Of a stretch of 64,000 nucleotides of DNA, positions 47,789 through 56,620 are shown one piece after another. Both the position numbers and the translations under genes were made by a program. Positions within the stretch are counted from its first letter, which is position 1. Each line of letters begins with the position of its first letter. The stretch is taken from positions 248,001-312,000 of the forward strand of contig JBGAIB010000004.1 of NCBI GenBank assembly GCA_044225825.1. The letters run 5' to 3'. The notes below the pieces were generated by a model. It made no database searches. It was not told the DNA's origin and was given only the letters and a program-made list of their open reading frames with translations. This stretch comes from Bog-950 sp044225825 (GTDB taxonomy: Bacteria; Bacteroidota; Bacteroidia; Chitinophagales; LD1).

Positions 47789-49297
47789 ATGAATCTCCGT
47801 AAAACTGCTTTAACTGCATTTACAGCATTTATCAGCGCCTTTGCAGCTGTGGGCGTATTTAACTACATGGGCTGGAACAAGCAGGAAGTATCTTTTGTGG
47901 ACCGTGATGCTCCTGCGGCACATTTTACAGCCTATTCAGCCTCGCAATCGCAGGCCATGCCTATCGACTTCCGGTATGCCGCTGCAGCCTCCACACCGGC
48001 TGTGGTGCATATAAAATCAACCTTTAAACCCGAAAAGACCTCTTATCGTGGCCGCAGTAACGATCCCTTCCAGGATCTGTTTGGCGACGATTTTTACAAC
48101 TATTTCCATGGTGGTAATCCGTACCAAAATCAAGCGCAGGTTGCCACCGGTTCAGGAGTTATCGTAAGCCCCGATGGATATATTGTTACCAACAACCACG
48201 TGGTTGAAAATGCCAGCGAAATTGAGGTGGTAATGAATAACCAGAAAACTTATAAGGCCACCGTTACAGGGCGCGACCCGGATGTTGACCTGGCCTTGTT
48301 GAAAGTGGAAGCCACTGACCTGCCGGCTATCAACTTTGCGAATTCCGATTCGGCATTAATTGGTGAATGGGTATTGGCGGTAGGTAACCCTTTTAACCTG
48401 GAGTCAACCGTAACTGCGGGCATTATCTCCGCTAAAGGCCGTAACATTAATCTGTTAGGCGAAAATTACGGAACAAAAGCGCCGAGCACCTCCATCGAAT
48501 CATTTATACAAACCGACGCTGCCGTTAACCCCGGCAACAGCGGTGGTGCCCTGGTAAATGTAAATGGAGAATTGATTGGTATTAACACAGCCATCGCCTC
48601 GCCTACCGGTTCATATGCCGGTTATTCCTTTGCTGTGCCAAGCAACATCGTTAAAAAGGTCATCATCGATCTGAAGCAATACGGCGTTACACAACGTGGT
48701 TTCCTGGGTGTAAGCATTCGTACCATGGATGACAAAACTGCGCAGGACTTAGGTTTTGATAAACCGCACGGTGTTTATCTTGATAACGTAAATAAAGGCT
48801 CTGCTGCCGAAGAAGCCGGCCTGAAAAATAAAGACGTTATCACCGCTATAAATGGTTTCCCGGTTAACACCTCACCTGAATTACAGGAGCAGGTTGCAAA
48901 ATACAGCCCCGGCGATAAAATTAATGTGGAATACATCCGTGGCGGCAACAAAGGCACCGCTACAGTAATACTCAAAAACAAGTATAACACTACTGCCAGT
49001 GTCGACAACAACACGAATGTGCTGGATGCACTGGGGGTAGAGGTAGAAAACATTTCTTCCTCTGATTTACGCGCCCTGGGCCTGGCCGGCGGCGTACGGG
49101 TTACCGACCTTAAAAACGGCAAACTGACTGAGTTTACTGACATCAAAAAAGGCTTTGTAATTACCCAAATCGACGACCAGCCGGTAAACAATGTAAACGA
49201 CTTTCTGAATCTTCTCAAGGACAAATCAGGCAAGGTACTGATAGAGGGTATCTACCCTAACAAACCTATGAGCTACCTGTATGCCTTCCGCATGTAA
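47789..49297 (+). CDS. Do/DegQ-family periplasmic serine protease with two PDZ domains
   Basis: A periplasmic quality-control protease (HtrA/DegP type). 502 aa from the ATG at 47789; a TTG-started longer frame would run into the promoter element. The N-terminus holds an uncleaved anchor or signal (MNLRKTALTAFTAFISAFAA). Protease domain: His137 in TNNHVVENA, Asp167 in DPDVDLALL, Ser251 in VNPGNSGGALVN. PDZ1 is about 300-400 (VSIRTMDDKTAQDLGFDKPH, SAAEEAGLKNKDVIT) and PDZ2 is about 415-495 (IKKGFVITQIDDQPVNNVND). The catalytic triad is intact. A terminator follows. Confidence 0.94.
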   Translation: MNLRKTALTAFTAFISAFAAVGVFNYMGWNKQEVSFVDRDAPAAHFTAYSASQSQAMPIDFRYAAAASTPAVVHIKSTFKPEKTSYRGRSNDPFQDLFGDDFYNYFHGGNPYQNQAQVATGSGVIVSPDGYIVTNNHVVENASEIEVVMNNQKTYKATVTGRDPDVDLALLKVEATDLPAINFANSDSALIGEWVLAVGNPFNLESTVTAGIISAKGRNINLLGENYGTKAPSTSIESFIQTDAAVNPGNSGGALVNVNGELIGINTAIASPTGSYAGYSFAVPSNIVKKVIIDLKQYGVTQRGFLGVSIRTMDDKTAQDLGFDKPHGVYLDNVNKGSAAEEAGLKNKDVITAINGFPVNTSPELQEQVAKYSPGDKINVEYIRGGNKGTATVILKNKYNTTASVDNNTNVLDALGVEVENISSSDLRALGLAGGVRVTDLKNGKLTEFTDIKKGFVITQIDDQPVNNVNDFLNLLKDKSGKVLIEGIYPNKPMSYLYAFRM

Positions 49298-49320
49298 TCA
49301 ACCGATACCGATTATTGAAT

Positions 49321-49347
49321 GCCGCCACCGCAAGGGGCGGCTTTTTT
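49321..49347 (+). terminator. Rho-independent terminator
   Basis: A 6-bp stem GCCGCC/GGCGGC (49321-49326 with 49336-49341) and six T. It ends htrA and lies upstream of the methyltransferase start, which argues against an upstream start for that gene. Confidence 0.8.
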
Positions 49348-49375
49348 ATTGACCCTCCTTTTCTACCTTAGCCCC

Positions 49376-50293
49376 ATGGGTAAAAAAGGGAAGGGTTTTA
49401 TTGGAAGCATCGCAAAGCGCTTTTTATATCCGCAACATTTATGGCAGGTTATAAAACTGCAGCGCAACCGTAAAAAGGTAGTGCGCACTTTTGATGATGC
49501 CCAGTTGAAGCTCTATCATCAATTATTACCCGGCGATTTCCTGCATTATGGTTATTTCGACGACCCGCATACCCAGCCCGGAGATGTTAGCCTCAACATG
49601 ATTTACAAAGCACAGGAACGCTATGCGGAGAAATTGCTGGAACTGGTCAGCGACACCCAATCGCCGATATTGGATATAGGTTGCGGTATGGGCGGCATGC
49701 TGGGTATGATGAACAAACGCGGCTGGAATGCCACCGGCTTAACGCCGGATAAAAACCAATGCCACTACATACGCAATACCTATCCCAATACCCTTATAGA
49801 GGCCAAATTTGAGGATATTAATGCTTCGGAATACCAGGGCCATTTCGGTACGCTGATAACTTCTGAATCGCTCCAATACCTCAATCTCGAGGTTTCTCTA
49901 CCCTTGATTGATAAATTGCTAAAACCGGGCGGCCGTTGGGTAGCCTGCGATTACTTCCGCATTGGTGAGGCCGAAGAAAAGAGCGGACACCGTTGGGAAC
50001 CCTTCCTCGCCTTGTTGGATAAGCATGGCCTTAAACTGGTATCGCATACCGATATTACCCCTAACGTATTGCCTACCATAGCTTATGTATATCACCTGGC
50101 TACGCAGGTTGGTATGCCTCTAAAGGAATTTGGACTAGGAAAACTACAGGTTAAAGCACCCGGCATTTATTACGCCGTTAAAGAAGCACTGCCTGTTATA
50201 GAGGAAAAGATCGAAAAGAACATACGCACCGTTAACCCCGAACTCTTTGCTAAAAATAAACGATACGTATTAATGCAAATAGAGCGGAAGTAA
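49376..50293 (+). CDS. SAM-dependent methyltransferase of the cyclopropane-fatty-acid-synthase-like class
   Basis: 305 aa from the ATG at 49376 (MGKKGKGFIGSIAKRFLYPQ), preferred because the terminator of htrA lies just upstream and a longer frame would read through it. Core motif I is PILDIGCGMGGMLGMMNKRG. Motif II region: TLITSESLQYLNLEVSLPLI. The GYFDDPHTQPGDVSLNMIYKAQERYAE lead-in resembles the CFA synthase and sterol/phytol methyltransferase branch. Substrate unknown; lipid methylation is the natural guess. Single gene, convergent with the giant T9SS gene. Confidence 0.82.
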   Translation: MGKKGKGFIGSIAKRFLYPQHLWQVIKLQRNRKKVVRTFDDAQLKLYHQLLPGDFLHYGYFDDPHTQPGDVSLNMIYKAQERYAEKLLELVSDTQSPILDIGCGMGGMLGMMNKRGWNATGLTPDKNQCHYIRNTYPNTLIEAKFEDINASEYQGHFGTLITSESLQYLNLEVSLPLIDKLLKPGGRWVACDYFRIGEAEEKSGHRWEPFLALLDKHGLKLVSHTDITPNVLPTIAYVYHLATQVGMPLKEFGLGKLQVKAPGIYYAVKEALPVIEEKIEKNIRTVNPELFAKNKRYVLMQIERK

Positions 50294-50303
50294 CTCCCGC
50301 TCT
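50281..50303. terminator. Short hairpin at convergent gene ends
   Basis: AGAGCGG/CCGCTCT (50281-50287 with 50297-50303), loop of nine. It overlaps the methyltransferase stop codon. No T run. Confidence 0.3.
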
Positions 50304-50335
50304 ATTCAATTTATTGCAATCTTATTTCTGTTGTT

Positions 50336-53300
50336 TTAGCGCATCAGCGTAACGCTGCCCTTGTAAAGCTTAGGCACGTAGTTATCTACAAACACCAGTT
50401 CTATCAGGTATACAAACACAGCCGGGTTCATCACCTTGCCTTTATACATGCCGTCCCACTTAAAGTTCATGTCGTTGCTTTCAAACACCTTCTCTCCTAT
50501 CCGGTCAAACACTTTCACTTCAAATTGTTTCCAGCTTGCTTTATTGCCAAAAACTTCAAAGAAATCGTTATTGCCATCGCCGTTAGGGGTAAATACGTTA
50601 GGTATAAAGATCTCGTAACGCGGTATTACAATAATGTGTGCGGTATCAAACGCTACACAACCTGAGTCGCTGGTTACAGTAACACCGTAGGTAATGGTCT
50701 TAATCGGCGTAGCAATGGTCGAAGCGCAATCCGAACAATCCAATCCAACTGCAGGCTGCCATACTACCTCACCAATATTGCCACCTGTAGGCAACACCAG
50801 CAACGGAGCCGATTCACCCAAATCAATCGTGGTTTCATGTGGGGTAACTTCAATGCTAAATGCCGAATCATTCAATACGGTAAAGCTGGTATCCACCACG
50901 CAGTTGTTCTGGTCGGTAATGGTAACCGAGTAATTACCTGCAGCCAGCGAGTAAATATCTTCGCTGGTAGCTCCATTGCTCCACAGGAAACTGGCTGGAG
51001 GATTTACCGTATTAACCGAGATATTGATAAAGCCATTCTGCAACGGATAACACAATACATTATAAGGTGTACCGCTGATAGCAATACCCGGTAACTGGTT
51101 AACCACGGCGCTGCCTGTTGCCGTACAATTGCGGCTGTCAGTAGCAGTTACATTATAAGTGCCGGGACCCAGGTTGGTAATCAATTGGGTGGTTTGTACG
51201 GTGTTGCTCCAAACATAACCAATACTTGGTGTACCACCGGTTGGGTTGGCATCTACCGTTCCGTCCGTAAAGCCCGGACACGATACATCAGTAGCCTGAG
51301 GATTCAGTGTCAGAGGTCCTGGTTCAATCACAGGTATGCCGCTTACTGTTTTGGTGCAATTGTGCGAGTCGCTTACAGTTACACTATAAGTACCTGCGCT
51401 TAAACTACAGATCTGATTAGTTGTAGCGCCGGTATTCCAACTTACGTTATAGGCAGGCGTACCGCCACTAACAGTAACCGATATACAACCATCCGCAGCG
51501 CCAAAGCAACTGATGTCGGTTACATTGGTATCCACCACTAAATCAGGAGGCTGGTTCACCAATATCGAATCACCGCCTGCAGCAGCGCAGTTATTCGTAT
51601 CGCGCACACTTACGCTATAATAGCCATAAGCCAATCCGGTAACATCTTCCGTTACATCGTTGTTAGGTGTATTCCACTGTATGGAATATGGCCCCGCATT
51701 ACCTACAATGGTCAAATCAATAGCGCCATCGCTGCCGCCATAGCAATTAACATTAGTAACCACGTTGGTAAGGTTCGTGGTAGCCGGTGGCGAGGTAATC
51801 ACAGCCGTAGCCGAAACCGTGCAACCGCCCTGGTCCATCACTAATACCGTATACGTACCCGGCAACAGATTTACCGCATGGGCACTATCCTGTTGCGCTG
51901 GGTCATTCCACAAATACTGGTAAGGGCCGTTACCACCCGCCGCATCCGATTTTGCATCCCCATCAGCAATGGTTACACAGGTTGCAGGCGTAGTGGAGAG
52001 TATGGTTACCGTTAATACCGGTGGTTCGTAAATAGTGGCACTGGCTGTTGCTGTGCACGTTGTAGTGGCATCAGTGATAGTAATAGTGTAAACACCAGCA
52101 CACAAGCCTGTATTAGTGCGTGTAGTGGTTCCGTTGCTCCAGGCATAAGTATAGTTGCCGCTTCCGCCAATGGCTGTTACACGGGTAACACCATCGCAAA
52201 AGCCGTTACAGCTAACATTGGCTATACTATCAATATACGCAAGTAAGCCACCGCCTGCGCCTAACGCTGCGCCATCGGTGGCGCTACAGGTAGAACTTAA
52301 ATCAACTACCGAAACCGAATACGCCCCTGCCGAAAGGTTAGTGGCTGTTTGCGTAGTTTGCCCAAGCGGGTCGCTCCAGGTATAACCATAGTTACCTGCC
52401 GGACTCGGATTAACCGTTATGGAACCGTTATTGCCACAACTGGCCGGTGTTATTGTAAAGGTAAGCGTTGGCGGATTGGTAACTGCCACCGTTATAATCG
52501 AATCAACCTGACAGTAATAGTGCAAGCTGTAACCTTTCACCAAATACGAAGTGGTAGTAGGTGGACTGGCTATTACCGTAGGTCCGGTTGTAACATTCAA
52601 TCCGGTGGCCGGTGTCCATTGGTAGAACGAAGCCCCCGAAGCCGTAATGGTTACCGAATCGCCGGGGCAGAAATTAAATACCCCGCTGAATGATAAGGTT
52701 GGATTTGGTTCCACCAATACATAAATCGAGTCATAAGGCGAGTAACCGCAGCAAGCGGTGCTGATGCGCACCTTAACTTTAAACACGCCTGCCGTATTAA
52801 AGGTAAGGCCGTTTACCGATTGGTATTGCGCACCATGATACGTGTTAGGTACAACTGCACCTCCAAAGTCCCAGTCAAAGGTATCGGCTGCCGGTATCAC
52901 AGCAGTAAAGTTGGCCGACGAGCCAAGACACAGGAAGAACGTATCACCATTCAAATGCTGGGCTGTTGTGGATATATCGGGTATATAGCTGTTGGCATCA
53001 ATAGGCACCAAAAAGAAGCCTTGATACACATTGCCGCTATAAGTAATGTCTTTTCTGCCGTACGTAGTGTATTGCGTATTAACGCTGGCCCCTGTAGGTG
53101 TTTGCGGAGTGCTGGCCGTTCCCAAATCCCAACTGCCCGAAGCAGCGCTGGTAAAGTTTACGTTACGATAGGTGCAACTTACATCGGCTACGTTAATGGT
53201 AGGCTGTGCTGCCAGGTTAAAGGTAACATCGGTAATAGGGCTTACGCCTCCATCCACATATACCAAACCTGCCGAACCAGCCGCACCATCTCCACCCGGT

Positions 53301-56239
53301 CCACCACTGCCACCGGCGCCGCCGTTGGCACCATTACCGCCACGGCCAATTTCTCCGGTTCCAACACTAGCTCCCGTACCGCCTGCTCCACCGGCTCCAC
53401 CAGTGCCGCCGGCAGCGCCTAAACCACCTATTCCCGCTGTACCTGCAAAGGCATAACAGTTGCTGAAGTTACCGCCCGCACCGCCATTCAACACATATAC
53501 GGCAATAGATGCACCGCCACCGGTACCTCCGCTGCCACCTGTGCCGCCCTGGCCACCGCCACCGCCACCGCCACCGGCATTACCGGTTCCGTCAATACAG
53601 AAAAAGCACGATTGCCCGCCGCCGCCGCCGCCGCCCGAACCGCCTGAACCACCGGTTCCGTCAGTTCCGCTGCCGCCCTGGCCACCGGGAACAAAAAATC
53701 CTCCAACAATTAAGCCCGGCGAACCTGCTGCACCTGCTGTGCCGTTGGCTCCGGCTATTGCGCTTCCGTTGCCGCCTGCCGATCCTGGGTCTCCATAACC
53801 TCCTCCTGCACCACCGCTGGTAGTTGAGCCACCCAGGGCTGCTCCACCTCCGCCGCCATCAGCACCATCGTTCGAGCCTTTACCGCCCGAACCACCGCCA
53901 CCACCACCGCCGCCATCGCGGGCATTGCCGCTGTTGCTGCCGGCTGTACCGGTTCCGCCATTGCTGCCACCGCCGCCACCGGCACCGCCTGTTGGGCCGG
54001 CACCCTGGCCGCCATTACCGCCAATGGTATTTACGTTGTCATTATCTACATCGCCGCCGGTACCGTTTGTTCCGGGCGATCCGCTTAAACCGTTTACACC
54101 TACTACAGTTCCTGCAAGACCATTACCTGCATTACCCGGTAAAATCTGGCAACGCACAAAGTCGTAATTGCTGCAATTGGTCATGTGGAACACATAATTG
54201 CTCATGGCTACATTGCCTGCTGTGGTAGCAGGGCAGTTAGCCGTTTGAAAGGTTATATCCTGGAAACGGAAATACGCCTGCGAGTTCATGTAGATAGCCA
54301 CCAGGCGCGGTGCCGTAGGTCCGCCTTCGGGGTTATTGGCATCACGGTAAATAGTGGTTGCTCCCGGTGTGCTGGTTTTAACCCAGGTAACAGGGTCATA
54401 ACCGCCTTCAATAGTGGTATAACTGGTTATGTTGTTTATTGGGTTACTGATGGTATAAGTGCCCCTTCCTAACTTGATAATCGAGTTATTGCACTGTGCC
54501 AGGTTAATAGCGCCTTGTAAACTGGCCGGGTTAGCCTTGGTTCCGTTACCGGTGCCCGTAGTGGTAGCATACAACACGGCGCAGCTTTGCGGCGGTGGTG
54601 GTGCTGCCAGGTTAATCTGACTGCACAGCGTATCGCTGGGGCAACCATTGGCATCGGTAACATATACGCAATACGTAGTGCTGCCCGAAGGCGTAGCAGT
54701 AGGATTGGCGCAGTTGCTGCAACTTAACCCTGCTGTTGGGTTCCAATGGTAGGTTGGGCTGGCAGCCGTGGTGCCCGCCAATAAGCTCACCGCTCCACCC
54801 GAACACAACGTAATATTGGTTGGATATAAACTGATGGTTGGCTTTGGTATACGCGTTACCAGCACATTATCTGTTTTCTGGCAGCCGCTGGCATAATAAG
54901 CCGTAACCGTATACATGGTTGTAGTGGTAGGACTTACCGTTATGTTCTGCGTGTTCCAGTTGTTGGTGCCATCGCTCCAGGCATAACCTGTAACACTGCC
55001 ACCTGTTACCTGCGCGTGCAGGGTAGTATTCTGGCCCGGGCATAAGGTAACATCCGGTCCGGCGCTAACCGGCGGATCGCTGCTGGGCACCACGTTAATG
55101 TTATACGAATAGGTGTTGTTACCCGTAATAGGGCAATGGTCATCTTTTACGGTAACCGTAAAGCTGTGCAAGCCCACATCTGCGGCTGTGGTAGTCCAGC
55201 AAAACTGACCGGTTGGATGCTGGGCAGCATTGGTAGTAAAAATACCACCGGCAATACCGCTGTTCCAACTCATGGTCACGTTATCCCCGGCATCAGGGTC
55301 GTTCGATAAAATATTAAAACAGGTATCCGAACAGGCCGGTATCGTTAAGTTATAGCTATTACCGCCATTTACGCCTGTGGCTGTAGGCAACTGGTTGGTG
55401 CAGTTAATAATGGTAAACTGCATATCGCGCACTACGCAACCTATGTGCACGCCATTACGGTATTCATCAACCCGTATAGCTGCTACGGCAACCTGCAGGG
55501 TGTTAGGGGTATAGGTAATATCACCATTCACCGAGTTTACAACATAAGGGTTACCGCCGGATGTATTGAAAGGCGTACTACCGCTATGGCCCGATGAATA
55601 GCCTACTACCGCTCCACCATTGCTTAGCGAGTTTACCGGGCTAAACACCAGCGAGTCGCCGTCAAGGTCAATTACCCCGTGGTTATAGTTCACCGGCTGG
55701 TTAACACAGTAAAACGGAATGGGGTTGTTAAGGAATACCGGCGAGTTGTTACAGGGACTAAGGGTATTATCCAAACATATAGCAATATAAACGGTTTCGT
55801 TGCCGGGCGCGCTAAGGTTGGTAATAGCGTTGTTACGGCAGCAGTAATCCCAGCTAAGGGTCCAGTCGTTACCGCAGCCGGGGGGCAGGTTAAGTATACC
55901 GGTGTAGGTGTATTTCTCTACCCCGTAAGCACCGGTACCACCACAGGCGGTATTAGGTTGTTGCGGACAAACAGGTGTAATATCCTCAGGCGGGCCTACC
56001 TGTGTAACAGTTATAGAACTGTTTACACCGCATTGCGCCGATGAATACGAAATGGTGTGCGAGGCATCCATGCTTACGCCGTTGCAATCGCGATACACCT
56101 GTAAAGTTAACCGGTATTGGCCGGGGGCCAGGCACTCATAGGTTAAGTCAACACCCATGGTATGCGTGGCAAGCAGAGGTGTTACGGTGCAAAGCAAAAA
56201 GCCAATAAACAGAACAACAGGAAGTAGAATTCTTCTCAT
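50336..56239 (-). CDS. Giant secreted protein: beta-helix with Gly-rich insert, SprB repeats and T9SS type B C-terminal domain
   Basis: 1967 aa. Signal peptide about 1-24. Residues about 25-285 are a beta-sandwich common in gliding-motility-type proteins (HTMGVDLTYECLAPGQYRL, QVYRDCNG). Residues about 290-550 are PKD/Ig-like. Residues about 550-700 are a beta-helix (IIKLGRGTYTISNPINNITS, TTIEGGYDPVTWVKTSTPG, VRCQILPGNAGNG). Residues about 703-1000 are a Gly-rich insert; the helix resumes at IAVYVLNGGAGGNFSNCYAF. PKD-like domains lie at about 1010-1250, seven SprB repeats at about 1260-1790 (for example TVSGGTPAYNVSWNTGATTN), and a T9SS type B domain at about 1880-1967 (PNVFTPNGDGNNDFFEV, KVFDRIGEKVFESND). 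Surface-exported. It shares the helix-plus-Gly design with the protein at 29766. Confidence 0.88.
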   Translation of the reverse strand: MRRILLPVVLFIGFLLCTVTPLLATHTMGVDLTYECLAPGQYRLTLQVYRDCNGVSMDASHTISYSSAQCGVNSSITVTQVGPPEDITPVCPQQPNTACGGTGAYGVEKYTYTGILNLPPGCGNDWTLSWDYCCRNNAITNLSAPGNETVYIAICLDNTLSPCNNSPVFLNNPIPFYCVNQPVNYNHGVIDLDGDSLVFSPVNSLSNGGAVVGYSSGHSGSTPFNTSGGNPYVVNSVNGDITYTPNTLQVAVAAIRVDEYRNGVHIGCVVRDMQFTIINCTNQLPTATGVNGGNSYNLTIPACSDTCFNILSNDPDAGDNVTMSWNSGIAGGIFTTNAAQHPTGQFCWTTTAADVGLHSFTVTVKDDHCPITGNNTYSYNINVVPSSDPPVSAGPDVTLCPGQNTTLHAQVTGGSVTGYAWSDGTNNWNTQNITVSPTTTTMYTVTAYYASGCQKTDNVLVTRIPKPTISLYPTNITLCSGGAVSLLAGTTAASPTYHWNPTAGLSCSNCANPTATPSGSTTYCVYVTDANGCPSDTLCSQINLAAPPPPQSCAVLYATTTGTGNGTKANPASLQGAINLAQCNNSIIKLGRGTYTISNPINNITSYTTIEGGYDPVTWVKTSTPGATTIYRDANNPEGGPTAPRLVAIYMNSQAYFRFQDITFQTANCPATTAGNVAMSNYVFHMTNCSNYDFVRCQILPGNAGNGLAGTVVGVNGLSGSPGTNGTGGDVDNDNVNTIGGNGGQGAGPTGGAGGGGGSNGGTGTAGSNSGNARDGGGGGGGGSGGKGSNDGADGGGGGAALGGSTTSGGAGGGYGDPGSAGGNGSAIAGANGTAGAAGSPGLIVGGFFVPGGQGGSGTDGTGGSGGSGGGGGGGQSCFFCIDGTGNAGGGGGGGGQGGTGGSGGTGGGASIAVYVLNGGAGGNFSNCYAFAGTAGIGGLGAAGGTGGAGGAGGTGASVGTGEIGRGGNGANGGAGGSGGPGGDGAAGSAGLVYVDGGVSPITDVTFNLAAQPTINVADVSCTYRNVNFTSAASGSWDLGTASTPQTPTGASVNTQYTTYGRKDITYSGNVYQGFFLVPIDANSYIPDISTTAQHLNGDTFFLCLGSSANFTAVIPAADTFDWDFGGAVVPNTYHGAQYQSVNGLTFNTAGVFKVKVRISTACCGYSPYDSIYVLVEPNPTLSFSGVFNFCPGDSVTITASGASFYQWTPATGLNVTTGPTVIASPPTTTSYLVKGYSLHYYCQVDSIITVAVTNPPTLTFTITPASCGNNGSITVNPSPAGNYGYTWSDPLGQTTQTATNLSAGAYSVSVVDLSSTCSATDGAALGAGGGLLAYIDSIANVSCNGFCDGVTRVTAIGGSGNYTYAWSNGTTTRTNTGLCAGVYTITITDATTTCTATASATIYEPPVLTVTILSTTPATCVTIADGDAKSDAAGGNGPYQYLWNDPAQQDSAHAVNLLPGTYTVLVMDQGGCTVSATAVITSPPATTNLTNVVTNVNCYGGSDGAIDLTIVGNAGPYSIQWNTPNNDVTEDVTGLAYGYYSVSVRDTNNCAAAGGDSILVNQPPDLVVDTNVTDISCFGAADGCISVTVSGGTPAYNVSWNTGATTNQICSLSAGTYSVTVSDSHNCTKTVSGIPVIEPGPLTLNPQATDVSCPGFTDGTVDANPTGGTPSIGYVWSNTVQTTQLITNLGPGTYNVTATDSRNCTATGSAVVNQLPGIAISGTPYNVLCYPLQNGFINISVNTVNPPASFLWSNGATSEDIYSLAAGNYSVTITDQNNCVVDTSFTVLNDSAFSIEVTPHETTIDLGESAPLLVLPTGGNIGEVVWQPAVGLDCSDCASTIATPIKTITYGVTVTSDSGCVAFDTAHIIVIPRYEIFIPNVFTPNGDGNNDFFEVFGNKASWKQFEVKVFDRIGEKVFESNDMNFKWDGMYKGKVMNPAVFVYLIELVFVDNYVPKLYKGSVTLMR
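50890..52460 (-). repeat. Seven tandem SprB-type repeats
   Basis: Each unit is about 68-75 residues with the pattern T-x-V-x-C-x-G-x-x-D-G ... G-G ... Y-x-W-x-x ... T-x-x-x-x-x-L-x-x-G-x-Y-x-V-x-V-x-D-x-x-x-C. Units carry NVSCNG, NVNCYG, DISCFG, DVSCPG or close variants. Such repeats form the stalk of SprB-like gliding adhesins. Confidence 0.8.
53240..54130 (-). repeat. Gly-rich coding tract (polyglycine-II-like)
   Basis: About 297 codons with GGxGG, GGAGG and runs of seven or eight Gly, interrupted by short aromatic or Cys islands (GQSCFFCIDGTGN). Same position relative to the beta-helix as in the 1363-aa protein. The opposite strand reads as long Pro-rich frames, a by-product. Confidence 0.8.
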
Positions 56240-56265
56240 GTCTTTGGAGTCAGGGGGTTAGTGTT

Positions 56266-56285
56266 TAGGAACAAGCTTATTCCTA
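56266..56285. promoter_or_regulatory. 20-bp near-perfect palindrome upstream of the 1967-aa T9SS gene
   Basis: TAGGAA and TTCCTA arms around CAAGCTTA. The only mismatched pair is one base in the inner arms; everything else is symmetric. It lies 26-46 nt before the start codon at 56239. It could be an operator or a 5-prime leader hairpin; regulator unknown. Confidence 0.45.
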
Positions 56286-56560
56286 CGGGGTTTAAATTTA
56301 TTTTTTTTAACTGAATAATGATAGTTAGAAAACAGCATGTTAACCTTTAAATCTGATTACACATCTAAAATGACTAGCTACCGTTCCCTATTGTTGATGA
56401 GGCGAATATGACAAAGGTTGCAGGCAGCTTGCAGATGTTCCTACATTCATTTTCGGTCTTTCTTAGCAGGCTGTTTTAATGCCCTGCCTTTTTACTCTGT
56501 AAGCGCCCATTTGGCGGAGGGTTAGAGCACCTGATCCTGCAAGCCTCAACAGTAGGATTG

Positions 56561-56594
56561 ATAAAAAAGGCGCTCCCTGTTAAGGAGCGCCTTT
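56561..56594 (-). terminator. Rho-independent terminator (minus strand)
   Basis: An 11-bp stem AAAGGCGCTCC/GGAGCGCCTTT (56566-56576 with 56584-56594), loop of seven. On the minus strand it continues with TTT. It ends the 2351-aa gene. Confidence 0.88.
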
Positions 56595-56620
56595 GCTTTA
56601 GAATGTAGGAGTTGCCTATC

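Larger units (their letters stand above)
56240..56620. other. Intergenic region between two T9SS giants
   Basis: 381 nt. It holds the terminator of the 2351-aa gene (56561-56594) and a near-perfect 20-bp palindrome at 56266-56285, 26 nt upstream of the 1967-aa gene's start. No gene, RNA gene or promoter consensus is apparent. Confidence 0.5.

Noticed and set aside
53172..54228. Long Pro-rich frames opposite the Gly-rich tract of the 1967-aa protein
   Set aside because: Same composition effect; no start, terminator or domain support.
56518..56545. tRNA-like fragment GGTTAGAGCACCTGATCCTGC
   Set aside because: It resembles part of a D-arm and anticodon-stem, but no matching anticodon 3-prime stem, T-arm or acceptor could be folded around it. 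Not a tRNA, and evidence for an attachment-site remnant is too thin.
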